Positions 55,474-63,600 are shown, counted from the stretch's first letter. The stretch: DNA of 64,000 nucleotides from Oleiharenicola lentus (GCF_004118375.1 NZ_SDHX01000001.1:1615693-1679692), one strand, 5' to 3'. Notes: generated by a model from the sequence alone, not told the origin. Numbers and translations: made by a program.

Positions 55474-56382
55474 ATGAAATCGCTACGTCTCCTGTTTGCG
55501 CTGTCACTCCTTTGTTCGACCGCCACCTTCGCCTCCGCCCAGCACGCGCTCGTCATCCAGACCGACTTCGGCACCAAGGACGGCGCCGTTGCCGCCATGA
55601 AGGGCATCGCCTTCGGCGTGTCGCCGAAGCTGCCGATCTTCGACCTCAGCCAAGACAACACCCCCTACGACATCTGGGAGGGCGCCTACCGCCTGAAGCA
55701 GACCGCCGCGTTCTGGCCGGAGGGCACGGTCTTCATTTCCGTGATCGATCCCGGCGTCGGCACCGAGCGCGCGTCGGTTGTGCTTAAAACCAAGAGCGGC
55801 CACTACTTCGTCGGTCCCGACAACGGCACCTGGACGCTCGTGGCCGAGGAACTGGGCGTCGCGGCCGTCCGCCGCATCGACGAGAAGACCAATCGCCGTG
55901 CCGGCTCGGAGAAAAGCTACACTTTCCACGGCCGCGATATCTACGCCTTCGTCGGTGCCCGCCTCGCCGCGGGCGTCATCACCTATGAGCAGGTCGGCCC
56001 GCTCCTGGAGCCCAAGGTGATCAGTCTGCCCTACCAAAAGCCTGCGCGCGACGGCGCGGCGCTCGTCGGCACGATCCCGCTGATCGATTTTCACTACGGC
56101 AACGTCTGGTCGAACATTCCCGACACGCTCTTCGAGGGACTCAGCCCCGCGCCCCAGTTTGGCGACAAGTTCACCGTGATCATCTTCCACGACGGCCGGG
56201 AGAAGTATCGCGGCGTCATCCCCTACGTGCGCACCTTTGGCGACGTCAAGGAAGGCGAGCCGCTGCTCTACCTGAACAGCCTGCTCAATGTCGCCTTCGC
56301 CCTCAACATGGGCAGCTTCTCCGAAAAACACGGCCTGGCCTCCGGCGGCGACTGGACGGTGCGGATCGAGCGGGTGAAGTGA
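55474..56382 (+). CDS. S-adenosylmethionine hydrolase (adenosine-forming, DUF62 family) with signal peptide
   Basis: 302 aa. N-terminal signal MKSLRLLFALSLLCSTATFASA-Q indicates export. Family blocks: IQTDFGTKDGAVAAMKG, VFDLSQDN-type IFDLSQDNTPYDIWEG, FISVIDPGVGTER, YFVGPDNGTWT, TFHGRDIYAFVGARLA, and LIDFHYGNVWSNI. The family cleaves SAM with hydroxide to adenosine and methionine; halogenase relatives use chloride or fluoride. Most bacterial members are cytosolic, so export is notable. Neighbours handle nucleosides and purines, so released adenosine would be used. Confidence 0.87.
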   Translation: MKSLRLLFALSLLCSTATFASAQHALVIQTDFGTKDGAVAAMKGIAFGVSPKLPIFDLSQDNTPYDIWEGAYRLKQTAAFWPEGTVFISVIDPGVGTERASVVLKTKSGHYFVGPDNGTWTLVAEELGVAAVRRIDEKTNRRAGSEKSYTFHGRDIYAFVGARLAAGVITYEQVGPLLEPKVISLPYQKPARDGAALVGTIPLIDFHYGNVWSNIPDTLFEGLSPAPQFGDKFTVIIFHDGREKYRGVIPYVRTFGDVKEGEPLLYLNSLLNVAFALNMGSFSEKHGLASGGDWTVRIERVK

Positions 56383-56395
56383 TTGCCGGCTCGTT

Positions 56396-56445
56396 GGAGG
56401 GCTCAGCTCCCGCTGAGCCGCGGCCCAGCGGGAGCTGGGCCCTCC
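56396..56445. repeat. GGAGGGC palindrome before the NCS2 permease
   Basis: 20-base arms at 56396-56415 (GGAGGGCTCAGCTCCCGCTG) and 56426-56445, one mismatch, ten-base loop. It may act as a transcript-end or regulatory hairpin 29 bases before the next ATG. Confidence 0.85.
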
Positions 56446-56474
56446 ATTGGCCCAAGGCTTGCTTGGAGTGAAGC

Positions 56475-57818
56475 ATGGAAGTCCTGCCCCCGCCGACCAC
56501 CCCGGACAAAAGCGCCACGATCATCTACGGCTTGGAGGACCGCATCCCGCTCGGGCCTTCGGTGCTCGTGGGGGTCCAGCACGTCTCGGCCATGGTGGTC
56601 GGCACGGTCACCCCGCCGCTGATCCTCGCCGGGGCACTAAAGTTTTCGCAGGCGGACACCGCCTATCTGGTCAGCATCGCGCTGCTGGCCTCGGCGTTCG
56701 GCACTTGGCTGCAATGCCGGCGACGTGGCCCCGTGGGCTCGGGTTTGCTGAGTGTCACGGGCACGAGCTTTGCCTTTCTCCAGCCTCTGAGCGCTGCCGG
56801 ACAGGCCGGCGGGCTCGCGCTGATGCTGGGAATCTCGTGCGTGACCGCGCCTATGTTGATCGTGCTCGCGCCCTTCATTGCCCGGCTCAAGCGGGTCTTC
56901 ACGCCGCTGGTCTCGGGCGTGGTGGTGTTGCTCATCGGAGCCTCGCTGATCCCGACGGCGTTCTACGGCCTCGCGGCCCCGGTGGCTCCCGGGGCGCCGC
57001 CGTGGCTTGGATTGGTCGTGGGCCTGGTGGTCATCGCGGTCATCGTGGTTGCGCAGGCGACCGGCCGGTCATGGGCGCGCATCGCCGGGGCTGCACTGGG
57101 GGTGGTGGCAGGTTGTCTGGTGGTCGGTCTCGTCGGCGGACTGAAGGCGCCGGAGCCGGGTGCGGGCTGGTTCACGATGCCGAGGCTTTTCCCGCACGGC
57201 TTCGCCTTCGAGTGGAAGTTCGTGCCACCGTTTTTGTTCATCACCCTCGTCTCAATGCTGGAGGCGATCGGCGACATCACCGCGACCTCGCAGCTTTCGG
57301 GCCTGCCGGCGAAGGGGCCGGATCACTGGAAGCGCCTTTCCGGCGGTGTCCTCGCCGACGGCATCACGAGCACGGTGTCGGCGCTCTTCGGCGGCTTTCC
57401 CAGCGCGACCTACGCGCAGAACAACGGCGTCATCCAGATCACCGGCGTGGCCAGCCGGCGCGTGGGCTACGTGATGGCGGTCATCCTCGCCGTGCTCGGG
57501 CTGGTGCCGCTGGTCGGCCGCTGGATCACGGTCATGCCGCCGGCTGTGCTCGGCGGGTTGGCGCTGATGATGTTCGGCCTCGTCGCCGTCGCCGGCGTGC
57601 GACTGCTGCTGACCGTCGGGCTCGGCCAGCGCGAGGGAGTGATCGTGGCGCTGTCGCTCGGCATGGGCCTCGGTCTGCCGACGCAACCGGCGCTGCTGGC
57701 CAGCCTGCCGGGTTGGTTGCACGGCTTGTTGGAATCGGGCATCTCGGCCGGCGGATTGACCGCGCTGGTCCTGACGCTGCTCTGGCCCGGCAAGGATGAA
57801 CCAACAGAAAGCAGCTAA
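56475..57818 (+). CDS. NCS2/NAT family xanthine-urate-uracil permease
   Basis: 447 aa, 14 predicted helices. NAT hallmarks: GVQHVSAMVVGTVTPPLIL, GTSFAFLQPL, EAIGDITATS and the signature QNNGVIQITGVASR. Compared with UraA it has the longer EAIGD type typical of xanthine/uric acid transporters (PbuX/UacT). It imports xanthine or urate with protons into the cytosol where XDH and PuuD act. It is followed by the 8-oxoguanine deaminase gene. Its last codons and stop lie in a palindrome arm. Confidence 0.9.
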   Translation: MEVLPPPTTPDKSATIIYGLEDRIPLGPSVLVGVQHVSAMVVGTVTPPLILAGALKFSQADTAYLVSIALLASAFGTWLQCRRRGPVGSGLLSVTGTSFAFLQPLSAAGQAGGLALMLGISCVTAPMLIVLAPFIARLKRVFTPLVSGVVVLLIGASLIPTAFYGLAAPVAPGAPPWLGLVVGLVVIAVIVVAQATGRSWARIAGAALGVVAGCLVVGLVGGLKAPEPGAGWFTMPRLFPHGFAFEWKFVPPFLFITLVSMLEAIGDITATSQLSGLPAKGPDHWKRLSGGVLADGITSTVSALFGGFPSATYAQNNGVIQITGVASRRVGYVMAVILAVLGLVPLVGRWITVMPPAVLGGLALMMFGLVAVAGVRLLLTVGLGQREGVIVALSLGMGLGLPTQPALLASLPGWLHGLLESGISAGGLTALVLTLLWPGKDEPTESS

Positions 57819-57863
57819 GCAGCCAAGAGAGCCTTCGCTTCTTGGCTCCTTTGTGTATTTCTG
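57805..57863. repeat. Palindrome at the 3' end of the NCS2 permease gene
   Basis: 24-base imperfect arms at 57805-57828 (CAGAAAGCAGCTAAGCAGCC...) and 57840-57863 (TCTTGGCTCC...TTTCTG). The permease stop TAA (57816-57818) is in the left arm. Confidence 0.65.
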
Positions 57864-57869
57864 CCGTCC

Positions 57870-59231
57870 ATGCCCACGCTGCTGATCAAAAACATCCACA
57901 CGCTGGTCACAATGGACGCCAACCGGGCGGAAATCCGTGACGGCGCGCTGTTCGTGCGCGACCACGTGATCGAGCAGGTCGGGCGCACGGCGGACCTGCC
58001 TTTGACGGCGGACGAGGTGCTGGACCTGCGCGGGCGGCACGTCGTGCTGCCGGGACTGGTCAACACGCACCACCATTTCTACCAGGTGCTGACGCGCGTC
58101 GTGCCCGCGGCGCAGGACGGCGATCTGTTCCAGTGGCTGAAGACGCTTTACCCGATCTGGTCGCGGCTCACCGCGGAGGGCGTCTATGTGAGCGCGCAGA
58201 TGGCGGCGGCCGAGCTGATGCTCTCGGGCTGCACCACGTCGAGCGATCACCTCTATCTGTTTCCCAACGATTGCAGGCTCGACGACGAGATCCGCGCGCT
58301 GCGCGACATCGGGATGCGCTTCCATGCCTGCCGCGGCAGCATGAGCGTGGGTGAGAGCGAGGGCGGCCTGCCGCCGGATGCGCTCGTGGAGAAGGAGGCG
58401 GCCGTCCTACGCGACAGCGAGCGGCTGATCCGCCAATACCACGACCCGGCCAGGCACGCCATGCTGCGCGTGGCCCTGGCGCCGTGCTCGCCGTTCTCGG
58501 TGTCGCGTGACCTGATGCGCGAGTCGGCCGCGCTGGCGCGGTCGCACCGGTGCGTGCGCCTGCACACGCACCTGGCCGAGAATGCCTCCGATGTGACCTA
58601 CAGCCGCGAGAAGTTCGGCCTCACGCCCGGCGACTACGCCGAGTCGGTGGGCTGGGTGGGGAACGACGTCTGGCACGCGCATTGCGTGCAACTCGACGAC
58701 GCGGCCATCGCGAAGTTCGGCCGCACCGGTACGGGCGTGGCGCATTGTCCGTGCAGCAACATGCGGCTTGCGAGCGGCATCGCGCCCGTGCGCAAGATGC
58801 TCAACGCCGGCGTGCCGGTCGGCCTCGGCGTGGACGGCTCGGCCTCGAACGATTCCGGCAACCTCCTGCACGAGACCCGCGCCGCCTGCCTGCTGGCGCG
58901 CGTGGGGGCGCAGGACGCGTCGGTCATGACCGCCCGGCAGGCACTGGAACTCGCCACGCTGGGCGGCGCGCGGGTCCTCGGTCGCGATGACATCGGTTGC
59001 CTCGCGCCCGGCATGGCCGCCGACTTCATCGCGGTGAATCTCGACCGCCCGGCCTTCGCGGGCGCGCAGACCGACCCGGTGGCCGCTCTGGTCTTCTGCG
59101 ACAGCGGCGCCGTGGACTACAGCTTCATCCACGGCCGCCGCGTCGTGGACCAGGGCCGGCTCGTGACCGTGGATTTGCCCGTGCTCGTCGAGCACACCAA
59201 CCGCCTGTCGGCGAAGCTGGTGGCGGGCTGA
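57870..59231 (+). CDS. 8-Oxoguanine deaminase (amidohydrolase superfamily)
   Basis: 453 aa. Zinc/catalytic motifs: VNTHHHFYQVLTR, VRLHTHLAENASD, VWHAHCVQLDD, and GLGVDGSASNDSGNL; DHLYLFPNDCRLDDEI is typical of the 8-oxoguanine/hydroxyatrazine deaminase group. The 8-oxoguanine enzyme yields urate, the PuuD substrate, so it fits the island. Related deaminases act on isocytosine or triazines; context decides. Follows the permease by 51 bases. Confidence 0.85.
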   Translation: MPTLLIKNIHTLVTMDANRAEIRDGALFVRDHVIEQVGRTADLPLTADEVLDLRGRHVVLPGLVNTHHHFYQVLTRVVPAAQDGDLFQWLKTLYPIWSRLTAEGVYVSAQMAAAELMLSGCTTSSDHLYLFPNDCRLDDEIRALRDIGMRFHACRGSMSVGESEGGLPPDALVEKEAAVLRDSERLIRQYHDPARHAMLRVALAPCSPFSVSRDLMRESAALARSHRCVRLHTHLAENASDVTYSREKFGLTPGDYAESVGWVGNDVWHAHCVQLDDAAIAKFGRTGTGVAHCPCSNMRLASGIAPVRKMLNAGVPVGLGVDGSASNDSGNLLHETRAACLLARVGAQDASVMTARQALELATLGGARVLGRDDIGCLAPGMAADFIAVNLDRPAFAGAQTDPVAALVFCDSGAVDYSFIHGRRVVDQGRLVTVDLPVLVEHTNRLSAKLVAG

Positions 59232-59382
59232 GCGGTCGCAGGTGGCGCGTGTTGCTCCTCAACGCGCATAGGATGTGTGTCGCGCGAAAGCGCCTTGGGG
59301 AGCAAGGCGCTCCACCTTTGCGGGCAGTCTCCCGCTCTAGTCCCGGCTTGCGGGGCCGTGCTTCCGTGGTGAAGGTTGCGCC

Positions 59383-60240
59383 GTGGACCTGATCGACGCG
59401 CACGTGCACCTTTACCCGATTGCGGTGAACCGCGACCCGGTGGGCTGGGCGACCGAACATGGCGAGGCGCACTGGGCGCAGCTCTGCACCCGCAAGCGCA
59501 AGGACGGCGCGCCCGTGCAGGCGTTTCCCACCATGGCGCAGCTCCTTTTCGACCTGAACGCCGCCGGCATCCGCCGGGCGGTGTTGATGGGCTGGTATTG
59601 GGAACGCCATGCGACCTGCGTGGAGCACAACCGGTTCTACGCCTCCTGCCTGCAGGCGTATCCGACGCGCTTCGCGGCCTTTGCGACCGTGCATCCCGAT
59701 GCCGGACAAAAGGCGCTCGACGAAATCCGTCGGGCGAAGGACGCCGGGTTCTGCGGCATCGGCGAACTGTCGCCGCACTCACAACACGTGCCGTTGGACG
59801 AGCCCGTCTGGCACCGCATCCTTGAGCTGGCCGCCGAGCTGGACATGCCCGTGAACCTGCACGTGACCGATCCCGCCTCGCGGCCTTATCCCGGCCGCGT
59901 GGACACGCCGCTCGCAGACTTCATCGCGATGGCGAAGGATTTTCCGAAGACGAATTTCATCCTCGCACACTGGGGCGGGGGACTGGCGTGGGCCGAGGCC
60001 GCCGCCGGCCTGCGCAACGTGTGGTTCGACACCGCCGCCTCGCCGCTGCTCTACGGCCCGGAGGTCTGGAAGAAGGGTCCGATCGGCCGCGTGCTGTTCG
60101 GCTCGGATTATCCGCTGATGCTTTACCCGAAGACCGGCGCCGGGCACGGCTTCGCCGACCTGCTCGCCGAAGCGAAGGCCGCGGGCGCCGACGACTCCAT
60201 CTTTCGCGTCAACGCGGCGACGCTGCTCGGCATCGAGTAG
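59383..60240 (+). CDS. Amidohydrolase-2 family protein (TIM-barrel metal-dependent hydrolase)
   Basis: 285 aa from GTG 59383, with GAAGG seven bases upstream. Motifs: IDAHVHLYPI (HxH), NLHVTDP, NFILAHWGGGLAWAEAA and LFGSDYPLM with the metal Asp. The amidohydrolase-2 family includes decarboxylases and lactonases; the substrate cannot be named. It follows the 8-oxoguanine deaminase on the same strand after a 151-base spacer of GC-rich sequence with GCGCGAAAGCGCC and GGAGCAAGGCGCTCC hairpin words. Its TAG stop lies in the outer arm of a palindrome shared with the convergent amidase. Confidence 0.85.
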   Translation: MDLIDAHVHLYPIAVNRDPVGWATEHGEAHWAQLCTRKRKDGAPVQAFPTMAQLLFDLNAAGIRRAVLMGWYWERHATCVEHNRFYASCLQAYPTRFAAFATVHPDAGQKALDEIRRAKDAGFCGIGELSPHSQHVPLDEPVWHRILELAAELDMPVNLHVTDPASRPYPGRVDTPLADFIAMAKDFPKTNFILAHWGGGLAWAEAAAGLRNVWFDTAASPLLYGPEVWKKGPIGRVLFGSDYPLMLYPKTGAGHGFADLLAEAKAAGADDSIFRVNAATLLGIE

Positions 60241-60433
60241 GGCCGGTCTCCGACCGGCCGGATGGCCCCCAGAAGGCCGAGTTCCCGCAACAGCGGAACG
60301 ACAGGCGCTGGATGCTTCGCTGAGCTCAGCATGACAGCAACGGAAGCAACTTTCTATGCGTGTCATTCTGAGCGCAGCGAAGAATCCAGCGAACGAGCCA
60401 TCGACTTCGCGGCCGTTCAGAGACCGGCCCTAC
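60237..60433. repeat. Nested palindromes joining two convergent genes and supplying both stop codons
   Basis: Perfect 14-base outer arms GTAGGGCCGGTCTC (60237-60250) and GAGACCGGCCCTAC (60420-60433). TAG in the left arm ends the amidohydrolase (60238-60240); its mirror TAG ends the amidase on the minus strand (60432-60430). Inside is a GTCATTCTGAGCGCAG-type palindrome with 27-base arms at 60309-60335 and 60362-60388. Confidence 0.88.
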
Positions 60434-61812
60434 CGGCTCAGCAGCCATGGCACGGCCGGGCTGTCGGCGGACGGTAGGATAATCTGCAGGCCGGCGGTCA
60501 GTCCGGAATTGAGCGGCACGGGGATCGTGAGCACGGGCAGGCCGGCGAGGCTGGCGGGGGCGGTGAGCGTGAGGATGTTGCGGCGCAGCTCGAGGTTCGC
60601 CTCGGTCTTGGTGGGTGCGACGCAAGGCACGGCGGGCAACACGAGGTAGTCGTAGGCGCGGAAGAAATCGCGGAAGACGGATCGCACCTCCGCGAGCCGC
60701 TCACGGGCACGGGCGATGTCGGCGGCGGGGAAATGGCCTGCGTCGGTGAAGCGTTTCCAGATGACGGGGTCGTAGTGTTCCCGGTAGGGCGCGAGCCAGT
60801 GGCGGTGCACGGCGTGGGCCTCGCTCATGCCGATGGTGATGTAGGACTCGACCGCGTGGTTCCACGAAAGGCTGAGCGCGGCCTCGGCGACCGGGTCGGC
60901 ATGCGCGCTCAGGCTGGCGGCGGCGTAATCGCAGGCGGTGGCGACGGCGGGGTCCATGCCGGGCACGAGTTTGCGGGCGTTGAGGTAGCAGCCCCTCGGA
61001 GGGGTATCCGGTAGCCGCGCTTGAGTCCCGGCTGGGCGGGATGAAAGCGTGGACGACCCCGTTGTCGCTTTCGCGCCCACGCGGCTACCGGTCCAAGCCT
61101 GCCATACCGCCAGCATGTCGCCCGCACTGGCGGTGAACCAGCCGGCGGTGTCCAGCGTGGGCGCGAGCGGGAAGGCGTCGCGGATGAATTCGTCGCCGGG
61201 CGAAAGGCGGAAACCGTGCAAACCGCACCACGCCGCCGGCACGCGGACCGAGCCGCCGGTGTCGGTGCCGATGGAGAGCGGCGCCACGCCTGCGGCGACG
61301 AGCGCGGCCGAGCCGCTGCTGGAGCCGCCGGACAACCGGTTGGGGAAACGCGGATGCGGGCAGTCACCGTAGTGTGGATTTTCGCCGGTCAGGCCGGAGG
61401 CGAATTCCACGAGATGGGTTTTGCCCGCGCAGACCGCGCCGAGTTCGCCGAGGCGTTGGACGATGCGACTGTCGGTCTTTGGCGCGGGGCGCACTTGGTC
61501 GAGAAACGTGGAACCCGCGCGCGTGGGCACACCGGCGAGGTCGAAGAGATCCTTCAGGAGATAGGGGATGCCGCGGAGGGGACGAGGGCGGGCCGCCGTG
61601 TCGGTCGCGGTTGGTGCGGAGACCGACCCTCCGGTAGAAAACTCGTGCGCCAGGTCAGGCTCCGGTTTCAGCCAGGCGACGGCGGCGCGGCGGAGATGAT
61701 CGGGCAGGGCGGCGACGCGGGCGTGGACTTCGCGGGCGGCGGCGTCCGGTGACAGGTTTTGCCACGCCGCCAGCGGCAATGGGTCTGGCGTTTTGGACGC
61801 GTTTGTATCCAT
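60430..61812 (-). CDS. Amidase-signature family hydrolase with two repeat-derived inserts
   Basis: 460 aa from ATG 61812. The Ser-cisSer-Lys triad is visible: CAGKTHLVEFASG (Lys), LSGGSSSGSAALVAAG (nucleophile region) and IGTDTGGSVRVPAAW. It hydrolyses an amide; substrate unknown (indole-acetamide-like, ureide or allophanate-type). Two inserts are repeat-encoded: STGGSVSAPTATD near residue 62, and 28 residues (84 bases, 61008-61091) between AVWQAWT and the NARKLVPGMDP segment. Both lie between conserved blocks and keep the frame. It is divergent from the ABC ATPase gene, start codons 12 bases apart. Confidence 0.88.
   Translation of the reverse strand: MDTNASKTPDPLPLAAWQNLSPDAAAREVHARVAALPDHLRRAAVAWLKPEPDLAHEFSTGGSVSAPTATDTAARPRPLRGIPYLLKDLFDLAGVPTRAGSTFLDQVRPAPKTDSRIVQRLGELGAVCAGKTHLVEFASGLTGENPHYGDCPHPRFPNRLSGGSSSGSAALVAAGVAPLSIGTDTGGSVRVPAAWCGLHGFRLSPGDEFIRDAFPLAPTLDTAGWFTASAGDMLAVWQAWTGSRVGAKATTGSSTLSSRPAGTQARLPDTPPRGCYLNARKLVPGMDPAVATACDYAAASLSAHADPVAEAALSLSWNHAVESYITIGMSEAHAVHRHWLAPYREHYDPVIWKRFTDAGHFPAADIARARERLAEVRSVFRDFFRAYDYLVLPAVPCVAPTKTEANLELRRNILTLTAPASLAGLPVLTIPVPLNSGLTAGLQIILPSADSPAVPWLLSR
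61008..61091. repeat. 84-base palindromic element in frame inside the amidase gene
   Basis: Perfect 12-base terminal inverted repeats CCGGTAGCCGCG (61008-61019) and CGCGGCTACCGG (61080-61091). The total length is exactly 28 codons with no stop in the amidase frame. Internal words match the intergenic copy at 33286-33340. Confidence 0.85.
61613..61632. repeat. Half-copy of the GGTGCGGAGACCGACC element inside the amidase gene
   Basis: These 20 bases (GGTGCGGAGACCGACCCTCC) are identical to 63689-63708 in the intergenic palindrome at 63642-63720. They encode part of STGGSVSAPTATD in the N-terminal region of the amidase. Confidence 0.7.
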
Positions 61813-61824
61813 TCGGAAAGACTC

Positions 61825-62595
61825 ATGGAGGAGGCCACGCCCATCGTCAAATTCACAGCGGTGCGGAAGCGCTACGGCGCCGGACCGCTGGTGTTGGACG
61901 GTCTCGACCTCGCGGTGGCCGCGGGTGATTTTGTCTCGCTGATCGGCCCCAGCGGGTGTGGCAAGTCCACCGTGCTCAAGCTGGTCTCCGGTCTCAATCC
62001 GGTGAGCGAGGGCGGCTTGGCGGTGCTCGGCACCCGCCCCAAACAGGCGCGCGACCGGCAGGCGTTCATCTTCCAGGACGCGACGCTGCTGCCGTGGCTC
62101 ACGGCACAGGCCAACGCGGAGCTGCCGTTGCGGTTGCGCGGTGTCGCAGCGGCGGAACGGCACACCCGCGCGGCCGAGGCGCTCGCCCGGGTGGGGCTGG
62201 AAAAGAACCGCGACTACTACCCGCGGCAGCTTTCCGGCGGCATGAAGATGCGCGTGTCCATCGCGCGGGCCATGACGCTCTCGCCGGAGCTGCTGCTGCT
62301 CGACGAACCGTTCGGTGCGCTCGACGAGATGACCCGCAACCGGCTCAACGAAGAGCTGCTCCAGCTGCGCGAGCGGCAGAAATTCACGGCGCTGTTCGTG
62401 ACGCACTCCGTGAGTGAGGCGGTGTTCCTGTCCAACCGCATCGTCGTGATGGCCGCGCATCCCGGTCGCATCCACGCCGAGGTGGCGGTGGATTTCCCGT
62501 ATCCGCGCGACCAGGCGCTGCGGGAGCAACCGGAGTTTCAGGCCAAGGTGACGGAAGTGTCGCGCCTGCTGCACCAGGTGGAGGAGGCGCCGTGA
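61825..62595 (+). CDS. ABC transporter ATP-binding protein (NitT/TauT/ThiZ-type)
   Basis: 256 aa from ATG 61825 with GGAAAG four bases upstream. Walker A GPSGCGKST, Q-loop FIFQDATLLPW, signature QLSGGMKMRVSIARAM, Walker B LLLLDEPFGALDE and H-loop FVTHSVSEAVFL. The closest class is the nitrate/taurine/HMP importer ATPases. Together with the permease and the THI5-like lipoprotein it forms an importer. It is divergent from the amidase, whose start is 12 bases away, so promoters must lie inside the opposing coding regions. Confidence 0.92.
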   Translation: MEEATPIVKFTAVRKRYGAGPLVLDGLDLAVAAGDFVSLIGPSGCGKSTVLKLVSGLNPVSEGGLAVLGTRPKQARDRQAFIFQDATLLPWLTAQANAELPLRLRGVAAAERHTRAAEALARVGLEKNRDYYPRQLSGGMKMRVSIARAMTLSPELLLLDEPFGALDEMTRNRLNEELLQLRERQKFTALFVTHSVSEAVFLSNRIVVMAAHPGRIHAEVAVDFPYPRDQALREQPEFQAKVTEVSRLLHQVEEAP

Positions 62596-62679
62596 GGCAA
62601 AACCTTCGAAACTGTCATTCCGAAATCACGGACCAATCCGGGGTCCGCTTCGGTGCGATTAGGAATAAACTTTGTTACC

Positions 62680-62761
62680 GTCATCCTGAGCAGTGCGAAG
62701 GATCCAAGGGCGCTAGCGCTGACGGACATCATGCTGGATCCTTCACTTCATTCAGGATGAC
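62680..62761. repeat. GTCATCCTGAGC palindrome between ABC genes
   Basis: 27-base arms at 62680-62706 (GTCATCCTGAGCAGTGCGAA...) and 62735-62761, a diverged member of the GTCATTCTGAGCGCAG family with GGATCC in place of GAATCC. It splits the ATPase and permease genes by 196 bases; 62614-62679 before it holds no feature I recognise beyond a lone CTGTCATTCCGA word. Confidence 0.8.
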
Positions 62762-62791
62762 ACGCTGCGGCGGTGTCGGGGAGGAACGCCC

Positions 62792-63586
62792 ATGAAAAAA
62801 CTCCCCACCTTGTGGCTCTGGCTCCTGCCCGTGATCAGCGGCGCTGTCTTCGTCGCCGTCTGGTATGCGGTCCGGCACTTCAGCGGCCTGCAAAGTTGGA
62901 TCCTGCCCACGCCCGGCGAGATTCTTGAGGCGGCGTGGAATGAACGCGGGCGGCTCCTGCCGGCCGTGGGCAAGACTTCGGTCGGGGCGCTCGCGGGCTT
63001 CCTGCTGGCGGCGGTCTCCAGTTTCGCTATCGCGCTGCTGTTGGGCGGAGCGCGGGCCTTGCGCGCCGGGCTGTATCCGTGGCTGCTGGTGCTGCAGATG
63101 ACGCCGGTCATCGTCCTTACGCCGATCATCGTGCTCTGGGCCGGACCGGGCACGCCCGGCATCATCACCATCACTTGGCTGATCAGTTTCTTTCCCGTGG
63201 TCGTGAACACGACGCAGGGGCTGATCTCCGCCGACCTCAACCATGTGGCGCTGTTCCGCATGGCCAATGCGACCCGCTGGCAGGACCTCATCCATCTGCG
63301 CGTGCCGGGGGCGATGCCGTATTACCTCACCGGCCTGCGCATCGCCGCCACGCTTGCGCCCATTGGCGCGATCTTCGGCGAATACATGGTCGGCAACACG
63401 TCGGGCGGCTCGGGCGGGCTGGGGTATCTTGTCTATAGCTACAATTCCCAGATCAAGATCCCCGCGCTCTTCGCCACCGCGCTGACAAGCTGCCTGCTGG
63501 GATTCCTGTTCGTGGCCGCCATTTCGCTGCTCAACTGGGCCGTGCTCCACAAGTGGCACGACTCCTTCGACCGCGACGACCACTGA
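62792..63586 (+). CDS. ABC transporter permease (NitT/TauT/ThiX-type)
   Basis: 264 aa with six hydrophobic segments and the EAA-like loop NATRWQDLIHLRVPGAMPYYLTG. The start ATG 62792 has GGAGG eight bases upstream. ILPTPGEILEAAWNERGRL and APIGAIFGEYMVGNTSGGSGGLGYL are typical of the SsuC/ThiX group. It forms the membrane channel for the substrate delivered by the downstream lipoprotein. Confidence 0.92.
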   Translation: MKKLPTLWLWLLPVISGAVFVAVWYAVRHFSGLQSWILPTPGEILEAAWNERGRLLPAVGKTSVGALAGFLLAAVSSFAIALLLGGARALRAGLYPWLLVLQMTPVIVLTPIIVLWAGPGTPGIITITWLISFFPVVVNTTQGLISADLNHVALFRMANATRWQDLIHLRVPGAMPYYLTGLRIAATLAPIGAIFGEYMVGNTSGGSGGLGYLVYSYNSQIKIPALFATALTSCLLGFLFVAAISLLNWAVLHKWHDSFDRDDH

Positions 63587-63600
63587 TGACCGCGGTGGGG

